Assembly (NCBI GenBank): GCA_943736015.1
Contig: OX031059.1
Coordinates: forward strand, 18,228,001 to 18,292,000
Direction: 5' to 3'
DNA length: 64,000 nucleotides
DNA from: Tridacna crocea
Lineage: Eukaryota; Mollusca; Bivalvia; Cardiida; Cardiidae
The notes under the pieces were generated by a model. That model was given only the letters and a program-made list of their open reading frames with translations. It ran no database searches and had not been told where the DNA came from. Made by a program: the position numbers and the translations under genes. Shown piece after piece: positions 1-10,785 of this stretch. Position 1 is the first letter of the stretch, and each line of letters begins with the position of its first letter.

Positions 1-897
1 AAGAGCTTGTAAAAGTCATTTACAACAGTTACATGTCAATCTTGGGAAAAAACACTGGCAAAATTTATCATGCATGGCGGCCATTTGGCAGCCATTTTGT
101 CTGTTTTCGGGAAAGTATACAACTTGAGTAACAGATGAAATGAGCGTTTTTCTCTGTGTTCAGGGTTTGCATCGAAAATATTTGTATTTCAAAGGAAAGG
201 TTATTAAATACACAAGCAACAGGTATATTTTAAATCATAGTTTAGTTCTCTCTTTGCAAAACTATTAGTAATAAAACTTGCTGGCAAAATCTGTTTGGAG
301 CTTTCAACTGTTTTGTCTTGATTGCCTCAGGGTGACCAATCAAAAAGTAACATTGCCTTTGGGGACAATTATGTGTACTAGACATCAGTCCTTGTTGACC
401 TAATTTTGATTCATTCTGTAATAATGACGTAATGCTTAAACCTCAGAGGCTGGTGATATGATGACTTTGCAGTGTTGTAGAAAGTTCTCTCTGATATTAC
501 TGTAGCTCACCACTCATAGCATTTTCACCACCTGCAGACATATTTAGCTTGGCTGTTTCTTTACCCTTTATGTTTTGCCCTGGTAGTCTGTCAGTCTGTC
601 TGTCTGTTTGTTCATCCATCCGTTAGCAGTTTCTTTTAAGTGCAATTCCTGGGGCAGTTTTCTTTTTAATAAGTTGAAACTTATCACAATCAATTTCTAT
701 GATAATGTTGTCTTAGAATTTGGATATCTGCAGGTGTTCTAGATTTTATCCATTTCCAAGGGCAAGCCCCTTCGGGCATATATACGCCGCTCTGTGCTCT
801 GGTTTTGCTACATTTTACATTCTTTGATTAGATTCATGTTCAATGCTTTATATTTAGACAAGGATATATAATTTTTTTTTTTTCTTTTGCTAAAAAG
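1..897. repeat. Intron or upstream DNA; molluscan-type repeat at about 540-830
   Basis: No exon recognised. 585-612 is a short TCTG microsatellite, and the stretch to GGGCATATATACGCC (~775-788) resembles a dispersed repeat I associate with bivalves. 1-540 shows nothing else. Confidence 0.3.
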
Positions 898-1010
898 AGT
901 TAACTATTTACTGAAGAGACCTGTGTTTGAACATCCTTGAGGAGGTTGGCTTTTAAAATCGACATCTGAAAAGCAAAAAGTAATGGTAGCTAGTATTTTC
1001 TCAATTTCCC
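898..1010. mobile_element. T1 MITE, right-hand fragment
   Basis: Starts GAGTTAAC at 898; only one arm of the palindrome remains (GGTAGCTAGTATTTTCTC). Cut off at the foldback element. Confidence 0.5.
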
Positions 1011-1432
1011 ACAAGTGACTTCACGGCGGGAAATCACGTGACACAACGACAACAACAATGACCGACATTTGAAGAAATTCCCCCACTTCAGGTAAGAAAA
1101 TCTGCAATAATTCCATTAATACCGGGGATTTGCTTGATGTGTTAGATTTTTTAAACAAGACCTGACAAAAAAGTTATTGACGAGCAAACAAATTATCCAG
1201 GGTAAAAATTTGTTTGCTCGTCAATAACTTTTTTATCAGGTGTTGTTTAAAAAATCTAACACATCAAGCAAATCCCTGGAGTCCTTCTGCCTTCTCTGCT
1301 TCAAACCAAATTCCAATCGGTCATGTATTAACGGAATTATTGAAGATTTTCTTACCTGAAGTGGGGGTATTTTTTCAAATATCGGTCATTGTTGTTGTTG
1401 TTGTGTCACATGATTTCCCGCCGTGGACTTGT
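1011..1432. mobile_element. Large foldback (hairpin) element
   Basis: Left arm 1011-1195, right arm 1208-1432, loop about 12 bp. Arms match over ~175 bp; the right arm has an extra ~45 bp (about 1278-1322). Arm ends are ACAAGT-CACGGCGGG. No coding potential. It lies in an EIF2B2 intron or just upstream. Confidence 0.8.
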
Positions 1433-1657
1433 TGTCTTTCAAACCACAATCTTACCATTTGAACCATATTCAATGTGTCAGTACTTTCAATATAGACATG
1501 TGCAAAATGACCATCATCTGGTAAAGAAACCATTAGTGAGATTTTGATAAATCACATCTCAGACTAACTGAATGTTCCCTGTTGATTTCAGCTCATAAAG
1601 GTAGGTTTTACTCTAAGTATGTTTGAATGAGTACATGTAGTGTTATTATTTTTACAG

Positions 1658-1767
1658 AAATTACTGCTAGCCGAAGGTCAGATAGATGACTATAGTGTAC
1701 TTGTTAGAGATCTGAAAGCTACTGTCATTGAAGCCATTGGTGAACTGAAAACAGAACTGGAAACTAG
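1658..1767 (+). CDS. EIF2B2: EIF2B2 exon a (first seen)
   Basis: The acceptor tttacag precedes 1658 and the donor gtacat follows 1767. Phase is 0 in and 2 out. It reads [18 protein letters not shown] and on to GELKTELET. Confidence 0.88.
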
Positions 1768-4700
1768 GTACATGTACACAAATTTCATAAGCATTTTCTT
1801 ACTTTACCAAATGACCCTATGCTTTTATGACCTTGAGGTAGAAGTTTTAGAACATTGTTGATAACTTAGTGTTTTCTACTTTTCAAGAACTTTTAACCAG
1901 AAACTCTAACACTTACAAAGCAAGATGCCATTTTTGTGTTTCAGCTTTTATGCCTGAAAAAAACTTTATCCTTTTGAAGATAGACAATTTTGTGTGTAGT
2001 GAGTGATAGATTTGAAGTTACATGTACAAGTCATAGCTCTTAACCCTTTACCAAACAATCCCTGGTTTTTACAACCCTGAGATAGAAGCCTTTTGAAAAC
2101 ATTGTAGGAGAAGGAGAAAATACTGGTAACTAGTATTTTCTCCTTTTTCCAGGTTTTCTACCCTACTGGAAACAAATTTCAATTTTTGAGTTACATCTAT
2201 TTAGCATCTATAAGTGCTTTCAATTTGGGCCAGTCTAAAATTATTTTGTTTGGGAAAGGTTTAAAAGTGAGTAACAGGCAACTTATTTAAATCATGCATG
2301 GTTCTTGTGCTGTCTGTATGTGCAAGTACCTGTTGTCAGTCAGATGGGGGAAATTGTTATTATTTTTGTCAAAGAAGTATTTCAATAAAACATGCAGGAA
2401 TATTAAAAGTTATGGAGTTTTTCTTCATTTCCAATTGTGTTTTATAAGCTGTTTTAAAAGACTTTAATGCCAAAACTAATAATTATCTACAGTGGTGATA
2501 ATATAGCAACACAGTCCTTGGAACACATCCATACAAATGAAGTGATAATGACGGCAGGGAAATCAAAAACAGTGGAGGCATTTTTAAAGGTAAATGTCAA
2601 TTTGTACAGAAACAAAGAATTTCCACAGAAAAGCCTGGTAATACCTAAAATAAATTTTGACCTAAAAATATTTATGTTTATTATACTGCAATGAAATTTC
2701 TCATGATCTGATTGGTTAATATGCTGGGAACATAAATATCATGTTTCCAGTGACGTCAGTTTTCATTGAATTAGGGCACTCAGAAGGGAATTTCTATTTC
2801 GTCAGCATACTCGATTCATGAGATTATAATACAGGAAAATTTTGCTTAACATGCTTTGAAAGGGTAAAACTTTGCAGTATAGTAAATTCTTTGTACGCTC
2901 AGGTGGCAGGGGACTTGGAAACTTGTTCACAGCTGTGTTGAATCATGTTGCCACCTTGCCTATGGCTCTGGGTGACATGACTCACCACAGCCGTAAACTA
3001 GAATCCATGTCCCCTGCCACCTGACTGCACAACTAATAAAGTTAGGCATAGCCAAGCTTGGAAGCTCAGTGGACACCTTATCTGACTTGTGACCTGAAGT
3101 TCAGTTCAGTATCTTATTGGGGCTAACTTTCTCTCTGGGAGTTTCACCTGGTGCAGGTGAAAAAAGTAGTCCGTGGCCCTGTCAGTAGTGGTGTGAGAAA
3201 ACTTGGAAACATGTGTGTAGGTACTCTAACTACTGTGATATGACCTAGGCTGTTGAAACAGGATTAAACCCAAATACAAACAAACAAAATTAGGCATGGT
3301 CAAAATACAATTTGATACACAAGAAAACTTGAGAAACATTATAGCAAAAACATGAGTCACAATTATAAAAAGTTTGTTCTTTTGTCACTATGTTTTCAAT
3401 AAATCACAAAAGAGAAGTCTGCATGAGATAATAATAGTAGTGCTGTCCATGATCATTCTCAAGTAACTTTCCCGAAATTCAGTAAATGATGCACCAGATA
3501 TTTCTGTTGAAAGAGTGATTGTTTTTGTTGTTGTTGTTGATGTTTTAACCTTTAAAGTGCTATTCACAGCTTCTGTGCTCTTGATGCCAGTGTATATCAA
3601 GATTAGACTACACAAAATGTTTAGTCTGATCTTTGATCTACACTGTCTCCTTTACTGAGACATTCTTGGCAAATTTTACCTGTATAATGCATCTATTTGG
3701 ATCTCATTTCTAGATTTACAATGTCTGTTTAAACTGTTAGGTTTATTTGGTAGAATATGGGATAAGATGTATATACAAAAAGAAATTATATTCAGATTTA
3801 TTTGTTCTTATGATCTTTCTGTTACAGGATGCAGCCAGGAAAAGAAAGTTTCAAGTCATTGTTGTAGAATGTGCACCCTTTTACCATGTAAGTAAACCCA
3901 TAACAATCAAATGAGTGTTTTATAACATTTATTGTTATGTACATTTAGTAAAATCAAAACATTTTTTGTATCCAAAAGAATGCATTCTTTTGTGGCCTGC
4001 AACACGCGAAAAGGGATATTCGGACATTTGAGTAATGTGTTGTCTCACATCAGTATGCGCAGTCTGCACAGGCAGAGGCTAATCCGAGCCAGTATAATGC
4101 AGAAAAATGACCCCCAATACAAAATGACCCCGGGTCATTTCTCGACGTAGAGGAATGACCCATGGGTAATTTTTCGACGTAGAAAAATGACCCATGGGTC
4201 ATTACTCTACGTCGAGAAATGACCATAGGTCATTTTGTAATGGGGGTCATTTCTCTGCATTACACAGGCACTTTATGATAACAGTAGACTTGCACAAAAC
4301 AGAGAATTACATAAAATCGAAAGTTTTGTTTCAGATCAGTCTGCGCAGAGTGCGTAGGATTGATCCGGAACCACACTTTACACCATTGTCTGAATGCCCT
4401 TTTCGCGTATTGCAGGCAATTATTTTTATTTTTTCTTATTCTTTTGACTGCCCACATGAAATCACTTTAACTTGTGAAAATATTGTTGCTTGTTTTTACT
4501 GTTGAACAATTGAACCAAAAGAAATCACAGGTAAGTTTGTCAGTTCTTTTGTTGGGGTTTTCTTTGCAGTCTTCATCATTTACAGGATCAGAAATAGCTT
4601 TAAGTCTTGTCAAGTCGGGTATAAAGAAAACAGTCATGACTTGTTTATCTTTACTTTGTCTAGGGCCAGATGGAAGTCCTGATTCTATTTATATCTCGTG

Positions 4701-7700
4701 ATATGTAATTTTCCATATTTACAGGGTCAGGCATTAGCTGTGAGTTTAGCCAAGTCAGGTATAGAAACAACTGTTATAAATGACTCGGCTGTCTTTGCCA
4801 TGATGTCCAGAGTCAACAAAGTCATCATAGGTACTCATACAGTTATGGCAAATGGAGGGTGAGTGATAGGCCGTACTTGTACTTTGAGGTTGCAGAGTTT
4901 TCTTTTCTGTCATCCATCATCACGCATCAAGAGTTCTAGATTGGATTCGGTTTTATTTTCCTTTCTTAGATTCATTTATCATAAATAAGAACAAAGAGCC
5001 TATTGTCTTTGCTGTTTTGAACTAGAAATTCATGTTACACAGTAAATTTAAAAGCTGAGAATCACTAAAAAACTGATGGTAATTCTGCAGGATGTATTTT
5101 ATTGCTGCTTTTTTTATTTCCAGTTTGAAGGCCATAAATGGTGGTCATGCCATAGCACTAGCAGCCAAGCATTACTCTGTACCTGTGAGTTGTCTTCATT
5201 TCTCTTACACCTTTGTATAGAAAATCTAATCTACTCTATCCCTCATTCATGGACACATGTTCAGATCTGTCGTAGAGCTGGTTCAGTGCTTATCAAACTT
5301 TTCTTGTACTCAATTTGGCTGACCATAAAATTTCAAAGTAGTAAAAAGTGTAATTTTATAAGCTTTATGGAATAACTTAATAACTTAAGAGCCTTTCTTT
5401 TTCTCCCACTATTAAATCAAGGTCTTCGAAGCAGGTTTCTTTAACATATTTAGGCATAGATAAGACTATAAACTTTAGTTGGAACTCGGTTAAGCATCGA
5501 CTCTAGTTTCATAAGCACAGGGAATTGGTCCTTTTAACAAAACTTGGGATTCTGCTAAACAACATATTACACTCAGACTTTAAGGAGACCTCAAACTTGA
5601 AGGCATTGCTGACTACAATGTTGAATAGGACAGAGTAGATTAAAGATCAGACTGCATGTTTTTAGCAGTCTGGTCTTTGATATCTACTGGTTTCAAAAAT
5701 TGTGAAAGGTATTTTCAGGGTTTAGGTGAGAAGACAAAATTCAAGAATCACAAACTTTCTGACAGATGAGCTATATTCATCCTTAATTCTTTGAATAACA
5801 ATCCTGTAATTAGAAGACCCTTTGGTAGAAGGCTTTTGAAAACACTGTAGGAAAAGAAGAAAATGCTGGTAGCCAGCATTTTCTTCTTTTCCCACAATTT
5901 TTTCTCCCCAACTTGAAACAAAGTAGAGAGTTTAAGTAAAATTAATTTGTCATAGATGGGTTTCAATTTGGAAGGGAAAAACTATTTTGTCCTTTGTTAA
6001 AGGATGGAATATTTACTACACAGTCCTGTGTTTTAAGAACCATGAAGAAGGTTTTGAGTACATATGAGGGGAATGGAGAAAATGTAGATATACTTTTTGA
6101 AAGATAATGTTCAACATGTGAGCCATGTTTGATTGGTCATCTGCAAATGCTTTCAAATTGGTCAATAATATTCTAGTTATGTAAAAAGACCAGTGTGTCT
6201 GTGCAGGTGTAATGCAGAGAAATGATCCCCTGCTACAAAATGACCCGTGTCATTAATTTACGTTGAGAAATGACCCCAGAAGTCATTTCACTTCATAGAA
6301 AAATGAGCCGGGTCATTATTCTACATAGAGAAATGACCCATGGGTCATTATTCTATGTAGAGAAATGACCTATGGGTCCTTTTTTAATGGGGTCATTTCT
6401 CTGCTTTACACAGTACTCAAGGGATGTCTTCTAGAAGAACTGTGCACAACTCGGTATCCAGACAATATTGCCTATTGGACTGGACTCTGTCTGCTTAGCT
6501 GAGACACCCTGTACAATATCAATAATGAAATGACAATTATTTGGGTCTTACTTTTAGTATATCCAGCATAAGGAAAGCAGCGAAAGAAACCTAAGTAGAA
6601 TGCTACTTGCATAATGTGTAGAAGAACATAATAAGAACATACATGTATGCATTTATGCAGATATTTGTATGAAAAATTCTCTTTTTTTCTGTGTACAGTT
6701 GATAGTGTGTGCAGCAATTTTCAAACTTTCTCCAGAATTTCTGTGTTCAAATGACCAGGTATGTTTGTAGTTGAGAGCATAAGGTTTAGAGAGTGATTGG
6801 CATTCTAAAAGAATACATTATTCAGTAGTTGCAAGGTTACATAAGTTTGCAGCTGACAGATATTTTACTAAGCGCTATAATAAACAATCTATTTTTTATC
6901 TCTCTGTTTCTCTCTGTCCCCTGGCCCCTGTGTCTGTCTCTGTCTATCTCTCTCTCTCACTTGCCCCTGTCTGTACGAGAGCACAGGTTTTAGCTTGGGA
7001 AGAGAGTTTTTGTCAGGAGTGGTAACCACCAATAATCATACCCCCAAATCAATGTGGAGGGGGGTATACTGGAATCACCATGGCTGTCTGTTCCGGCAAA
7101 ATACTCTGACAATTTCTCAGATGCTGAACTCTCAACCTACATCCAGTGTTTCTATATATATATATGAAGTTGTGCATGTACAATTTTCATGACCCTGCTG
7201 CGATTTTGTGCAGACTTATCTCCCCTTGAAGTTTTTCTAACTCTTATTTTTGCACTAAGCCATTCTGCATTCTGTGACAAAGACCTGTTGTTTGATGCGG
7301 AGCTGATGGGGGCATGGTTATGTTTAGCAATAACGCTAGTTATAAATTCAATTAAAATTTTAATTATAAGATATGTTATCTCGTGGGTGAGACAGTCATG
7401 AATGCCTTTGAATTCAGAATAAGAAAAAATATGAAGCTTTGATTGATTGATTGTTTGTTTGTTTGGTGTTTAATGCCATTTTCAACATTATTTCAGTTAT
7501 ATCGTGGCAGCCAGTGCACCTATCCATGCGTTCCTGGAGTCTCTTTTACCAGTACTCGGTGCAGTTTTCTTTCCAAGCCACTGGCTGCTTTCTCACATAA
7601 CCATCATCAAAACAATGGTCAGCTGTGGAAGAGAAATTAATCCTGTCGCAGTGACTATCATCAGTTCTGGGAAAGAAATTGGCCAAGCGGGGTTACCACA

Positions 7701-8838
7701 AAGAAGCTAGTATCTTTGCACCAAGAATCAATAATATTTTATTTCTGAAAGTTGTCTGTGACAGTTTTCCTTTTGTTTTATTTATGCTTTTTGTGGTTTT
7801 AATAAGACATTATCAATTTATATAGGATGCATTCAACAAATTTGTTAGCCCGGAAGATGTGCTGAAGTATTCCGATGGTAAAATACTTTCTAAAGTCCAT
7901 GTGTCAAACCCAGTATTTGACTATGTACCCCCAGAACTTGTCACATTGTTCATCTTCAATATGTAAGTCATATTTCCTTCTGGTTTTAACTCTTCATAAA
8001 TGGATAAAAGTTTAGATTTTTCCAAACAGAAAGCATTTGCAGACAACAAATTAAAAGTAGGTCAAATGGTGGAATTTGTCTTTGATTGAGTAGAAAACCT
8101 TGTGGGAAAAGGAGAAAATGCTGGTAGATTATATACATTTAGAATATACACATGTAATATTGAACTCTACCCAACAACAAATTCTAGGCTGGTCCAAATT
8201 GAAAGCACAAACAGATGACAAAATAAATGTAACTCAAAAATTGAAATTTGTTTCTAGCAGTGTAGAAAACATTGTGGGAAAAAGAGAAAATGCTGGTTAC
8301 CAGCATTTTCTCATTTTCCTACAATGTTTTCTAAAGGCTTCTATCTTGGGCTTGTAAAAAGCACAGGTTTTTTGGTAAAGGCTTAAAATTTGTAAAATTG
8401 GTGAAGCAGCAGAAACAATCAGAAATTTTGTTGCTAATCTGAGCTTATGTTCCATGTGTTTCTTTAGATAGTACAGTTTTGAAAGGGATTAGGAATTAAA
8501 TAATGTTTTTATCAAGACTTTCATTCCATAACTTCTTTTTGAAAAAGAATACATTCGTGCAAATAATTGCAATATCAATGTGAACTAGTTTTTGATACAC
8601 AAATACTAAAAAAAAAATCATATCAAAAGGAGAAATCACCCAATACAAGCAATTTCTCTTTATTCCATGATGTTTTTTTTTTTTGTAAAGTTTTTCACTG
8701 TCAGAGAGAAAAAAAAGGTGATCAGTGGGAGGTATTGACTTAGCTCAGTGTTTCTTCTCTTTCAGTGGAGGAACAGCCCCATCCTATGTTTACAGATTGT
8801 TAAGTGAATTTTACCATCCAGATGACCATGTCTTATGA
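1658..8838 (+). CDS. EIF2B2: Translation initiation factor eIF2B subunit beta, 3' eight exons
   Basis: eIF2B is the guanine-nucleotide exchange factor for eIF2 in cytosolic translation initiation; beta is a regulatory subunit that senses phosphorylated eIF2. Joined coding exons are 1658-1767, 2493-2589, 3828-3887, 4725-4858, 5124-5184, 6699-6758, 7826-7962 and 8766-8838. All junctions are GT-AG, phases agree throughout, and they give 243 residues and a TGA. Compared with the human protein from memory, diagnostic stretches are [72 protein letters not shown] and the end YHPDDHVL. Human EIF2B2 is about 351 residues, and the first exon here aligns near residue 111, so the N-terminal exon(s) lie left of the window or were not recognised in 1-1650. 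Introns are filled with SINEs and MITEs but the reading frame is intact. Identification is firm. Confidence 0.95.
2040..2264. mobile_element. T1 MITE, full length
   Basis: TTAA at both ends. Ends TTAACCCTTTACCAAACAA and TTTGGGAAAGGTTTAA. Both palindrome arms carry ATACT/AGTAT instead of the usual ATGCT/AGCAT. Confidence 0.85.
2493..2589 (+). CDS. EIF2B2: EIF2B2 exon b
   Basis: The acceptor is tctacag and the donor gtaaat. Codes [20 protein letters not shown] and continues to KTVEAFLK. This is the start of the Rossmann-like eIF2B alpha/beta/delta core. Confidence 0.93.
2899..3024. repeat. Short inverted-repeat element
   Basis: Perfect 16-bp inverted ends TCAGGTGGCAGGGGAC (2899-2914) and its complement (3009-3024), 126 bp in all. 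A second, imperfect dyad lies inside. Within an EIF2B2 intron. Confidence 0.65.
3048..3289 (+). mobile_element. tRNA-derived SINE
   Basis: Pol III A box AGCTCAGTGG (3063-3072) and B-box-like AGTTCAGTTC (3098-3107), ~150 bp body, then GATTAAACCCAAATACAAAC tail with CAAA repeats. Same sense as EIF2B2. Confidence 0.65.
3601..3675. mobile_element. T2 MITE fragment
   Basis: TTTAGTCTGATCTTTGATCT and ACACTGTC, one side of the T2 core. Confidence 0.45.
3828..3887 (+). CDS. EIF2B2: EIF2B2 exon c
   Basis: A 60-nt phase-0 exon coding [20 protein letters not shown], followed by gtaagt. Confidence 0.94.
3995..4417. mobile_element. D1 element split by an N1 insertion
   Basis: Outer ends CCTGCAACACGCGAAAAGG and its near complement. 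Resembles the D1 copy at 29285 but is interrupted at 4092-4265. D1 is ~265 bp with ~75-bp inverted ends, each with its own GATCAGCCTGCGCAG dyad. Confidence 0.75.
4092..4265. mobile_element. N1 palindromic element (nested in D1)
   Basis: Ends GTATAATGCAG and CTGCATTACAC. Interior is a series of AAATGACCC, GGGTCATT and CTACGT dyads about every 19 bp. Younger than the D1 copy it interrupts. Confidence 0.75.
4725..4858 (+). CDS. EIF2B2: EIF2B2 exon d
   Basis: A 134-nt exon, tttacag to gtgagt, coding [20 protein letters not shown] then [19 protein letters not shown]. It is the most conserved part seen. Confidence 0.95.
5124..5184 (+). CDS. EIF2B2: EIF2B2 exon e
   Basis: Starts after ttccag; its first base completes the preceding GG codon. 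Codes [20 protein letters not shown] before gtgagt. Confidence 0.93.
5627..5690. mobile_element. T2 MITE core fragment
   Basis: Dyad AGATCAGACTGCATG ... AGCAGTCTGGTCTTT followed by ATCTACTG. Confidence 0.5.
5810..6004. mobile_element. T1 MITE, slightly shortened
   Basis: Both arms carry AAGAAGAAAA in place of the usual AAGGAGAAAA, a mirrored change. Ends CTTTGGTAGA ... TTTGTTAAAGG. Confidence 0.75.
6207..6411. mobile_element. N1 palindromic element
   Basis: GTGTAATGCAGAGAAATGA ... CTCTGCTTTACAC. Repeated ATTCTAYRTAGAGAAATGAC dyads inside. Confidence 0.75.
6699..6758 (+). CDS. EIF2B2: EIF2B2 exon f
   Basis: A 60-nt phase-0 exon, gtacag to gtatgt, coding [20 protein letters not shown]. Human has LIVCAPMFKLSPQF at the same place. 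Confidence 0.94.
6985..7240. repeat. Dispersed repeat with CCCCC and CTTATCTCCCCTTG motifs
   Basis: ATACCCCCAAATC ... GGAGGGGGGTATAC and the end CTTATCTCCCCTTGAA, matching in reverse part of 24800-25070. Type unknown; preceded by a CT-rich run (6900-6960). Confidence 0.4.
7441..7707 (-). mobile_element. SINE of the AAACACCA-tail family
   Basis: Read on the minus strand it ends GGCATTAAACACCAAACAAA with CAAT repeats. Shares GGATAGGTGCACTGGC and AAGCAGCCAGTGGCTTGG with copies at 24.3, 29.6 and 30.9 kb. Confidence 0.6.
7826..7962 (+). CDS. EIF2B2: EIF2B2 exon g
   Basis: A 137-nt exon, tatag to gtaagt. Codes [19 protein letters not shown] and then [18 protein letters not shown]. Confidence 0.95.
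7986..8123. mobile_element. T1 MITE, 3' truncated
   Basis: Left TTAA at 7986, ends inside the palindrome after AAAATGCTGGTAGA. In the last EIF2B2 intron. Confidence 0.6.
8160..8386. mobile_element. T1 MITE, near full length
   Basis: Intact palindrome around GGTTACC (~8294); right end TTTGGTAAAGGCTTAA. Confidence 0.8.
8766..8838 (+). CDS. EIF2B2: EIF2B2 terminal coding exon
   Basis: Acceptor tttcag. Codes [23 protein letters not shown] and TGA at 8836-8838. Confidence 0.95.
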
Positions 8839-8869
8839 ATTAGCCTCTCAGAATGTTGACAGTATACAT

Positions 8870-8875
8870 AATAAA
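8870..8875 (+). terminator. EIF2B2: EIF2B2 polyadenylation signal
   Basis: AATAAA lies 32 nt after the EIF2B2 stop and is followed by a TGT-rich stretch (tgttgtctgtgtg), as expected downstream of a cleavage site. A truncated T1 MITE begins about 40 bp further on. Confidence 0.75.
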
Positions 8876-8916
8876 TGTTGTCTGTGTGCAAATTGCTTCA
8901 TTGTTAATTATGGCTT

Positions 8917-9060
8917 TTACCCCTTAACCAGATGACAAAATGTGGCCATGTCCAAATTGAAAGCATTTGCAGATAACAATTTAAATGTGGTTCAAATAGT
9001 GCAATCTTGCTTTGGTAGGGTGGAAAACATTGTGAAAAAAGGAGAAAATGCTGGTGAGCA
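8917..9060. mobile_element. T1 MITE, 3' truncated
   Basis: CCCTTAACCAGATGACAAAAT start, broken within the palindrome, directly before the next copy. Confidence 0.65.
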
Positions 9061-9079
9061 GACTTGCGCAGTTTGTATA

Positions 9080-9306
9080 TTAACCCTTTCCCAAACAGCA
9101 AATTTTGGACCAGACCAAATTGGAAGCATTTTGGAAATGACAAATTAACAGTTTATAAAATGATGATTTTTCTATATGGTAGGGTAGAAAACATTGTGGG
9201 AAAAGGAGAAAATGCTGGTTACCAGCATTTTCTCCTTTTCCCACAATTTTTTCAAAAGGCTTCTATTCCTGACCTGTAAAAACTAGGGATTGTTTGGGAA
9301 AGGGTT
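9080..9306. mobile_element. T1 MITE, full length
   Basis: TTAACCCTTTCCCAAACAG ... TTTGGGAAAGGGTT; long palindrome intact. Confidence 0.85.
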
Positions 9307-9357
9307 CACTTGGGAGCAAGCATCAATCAACAAAATACATGAATTTCGTTAAATTCA

Positions 9358-9640
9358 GTTTATTGTATATTTATAAAAAAAATCTTTATCCATGTTTAAG
9401 CAAACATTTTTGGAATGTAAAAAGGCAATTTAGCAGAAAAGCCAAGACAAAACATATTTTCTCTCTATAAAAAACAACTAAGACTAATTTAATGAAAACA
9501 GTTAGTGAGGCACATTCAAACTTGGAATTCGATGAAAGTGGGATGACAGTGATGTCCAGATACTCTTGAAAATATTGTGGTAGAGAACTTGCCCTTGAAC
9601 GAAACTTTCTTCTGCCTAGAGCACAGCGACTTCGAAATTT
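9358..9640 (-). other. Possible terminal exon of an unknown minus-strand transcript
   Basis: On the minus strand an acceptor-like ctctaggcag (~9618) precedes protein-like text in two frames (SLPQYFQEYLDITVIPL; VSFKGKFSTTIFSRVSGH, which ends in TGA), and AATAAA lies at 9363-9358. No upstream exon was found. It sits between MITEs but is not itself MITE. Confidence 0.2.
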
Positions 9641-9782
9641 GTTTTGTGAAGGGTAGAAAACATTGTGGAAAACGGAGAAAATGCTGGTAACCAGCATTTT
9701 CTCCTTTTCCCACAATGTTTTCTATAGGCTTCTTTCTCAGGGGCGCCAAAAGTAGGGATTGTGTGGTGTGGTAATGGGTTAA
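9630..9782. mobile_element. T1 MITE, 5' truncated
   Basis: Intact palindrome; right end GTGTGGTAATGGGTTAA. Confidence 0.75.
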
Positions 9783-9794
9783 TGGATAATGAAT

Positions 9795-10019
9795 GCTTCA
9801 TCAAACAACAAAACTTTTGATTGGTCCATATTGAAACCACTTGCAGATGGCAAAACAAATATAATTCAAAAAATTGAAATTTATTTCTAGCAGAATAGAG
9901 AACATTGTGTGAAAAGGAGAAAATGCTGGTTACCAGCATTTTCTCCTTTTCCTACAATGTTTTCAAAAGGCTTCTATCTCAGGGTCTTAAAAATTAGGGA
10001 TTGTTTGGTAAAGGGTTAA
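9795..10019. mobile_element. T1 MITE, near full length
   Basis: Follows the last copy almost directly; right end TTTGGTAAAGGGTTAA. Confidence 0.8.
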
Positions 10020-10037
10020 TAGTGATATAATTGGAGA

Positions 10038-10210
10038 TTAATCCAGATTAAAATCATCTGCAGATGATAAAAGAACTGTGACTCAAAATTTTAATTTTGT
10101 TTTGGGAATGGTAGAAAACATTGTCGAAACAGGAGAAAATACCGGTTACCAGCATTTTCTCCTTTTTCCAAAATGTTTTCAAATTTTTTACTTGTGTTGC
10201 AAAGGGTTAA
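10038..10210. mobile_element. T1 MITE, diverged
   Basis: Core GGAGAAAATACCGGTTACCA; right end GCAAAGGGTTAA. Confidence 0.7.
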
Positions 10211-10368
10211 CTCTTTACCACATTACAATATTTTTTTCACATAAATGTAAAAGCATTTACAGAATACATGTGAAACCTATGAAATTAATAATCCTTGAAA
10301 AAGTTGGCTAATAACAAGTTCTCTTTATAATGAACAATTGAAGGGTTGCATAATAAGCTGTATTTGCT

Positions 10369-10600
10369 TTAAAACCCTTTACCACAGAGTCCTGAGATTT
10401 TCACCATCCTTAAGAAGAAAGTCTTTCATAAATATTGTAGGAAAAGGAGAAAATATTGGTAACCAGCATTTTCTCCCTTTCCCACAATAATTTCTCCCCT
10501 TTCTAAGACAATTTTCACCATTTGAGCCATGTTAAAATTGTTATCTAAAACTGCTTTCAATTTGGACCAGTCCAAAACTTGCTGTTTGGTACAGAGTTAA
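10369..10600. mobile_element. T1 MITE, full length
   Basis: TTTAAAACCCTTTACCACAG ... TTTGGTACAGAGTTAA. Confidence 0.8.
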
Positions 10601-10640
10601 GTATTTGGTGTTTATTGCTTTTGTCCTCATTAAATCTACA

Positions 10641-10785
10641 GAATGACAACATTTAGGACTTAACTAAATTGAAAGCATTAGCAGTCAACAAAATAAATGT
10701 AAATCAAACGATAATTTCTGCCTGATAAAGTACAATGTCTTCTTCAGGGTCGTTTAAACTTTAGGATGTGTGGTAAAGGGTTAAA
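10641..10785. mobile_element. T1 MITE lacking its palindrome
   Basis: Has the left body (TTGAAAGCATTAGCAG) and right end (GTGTGGTAAAGGGTTAA) but the central palindrome is cleanly missing. Confidence 0.65.

Noticed and set aside
1592-1600. Nine-base microexon (LIK) between cag and gtaggt just before EIF2B2 exon a
   Set aside because: Phase allows it and LIK-KLL would resemble human SLHKLL, but a nine-base exon is rare and no flanking exon was found to support it.
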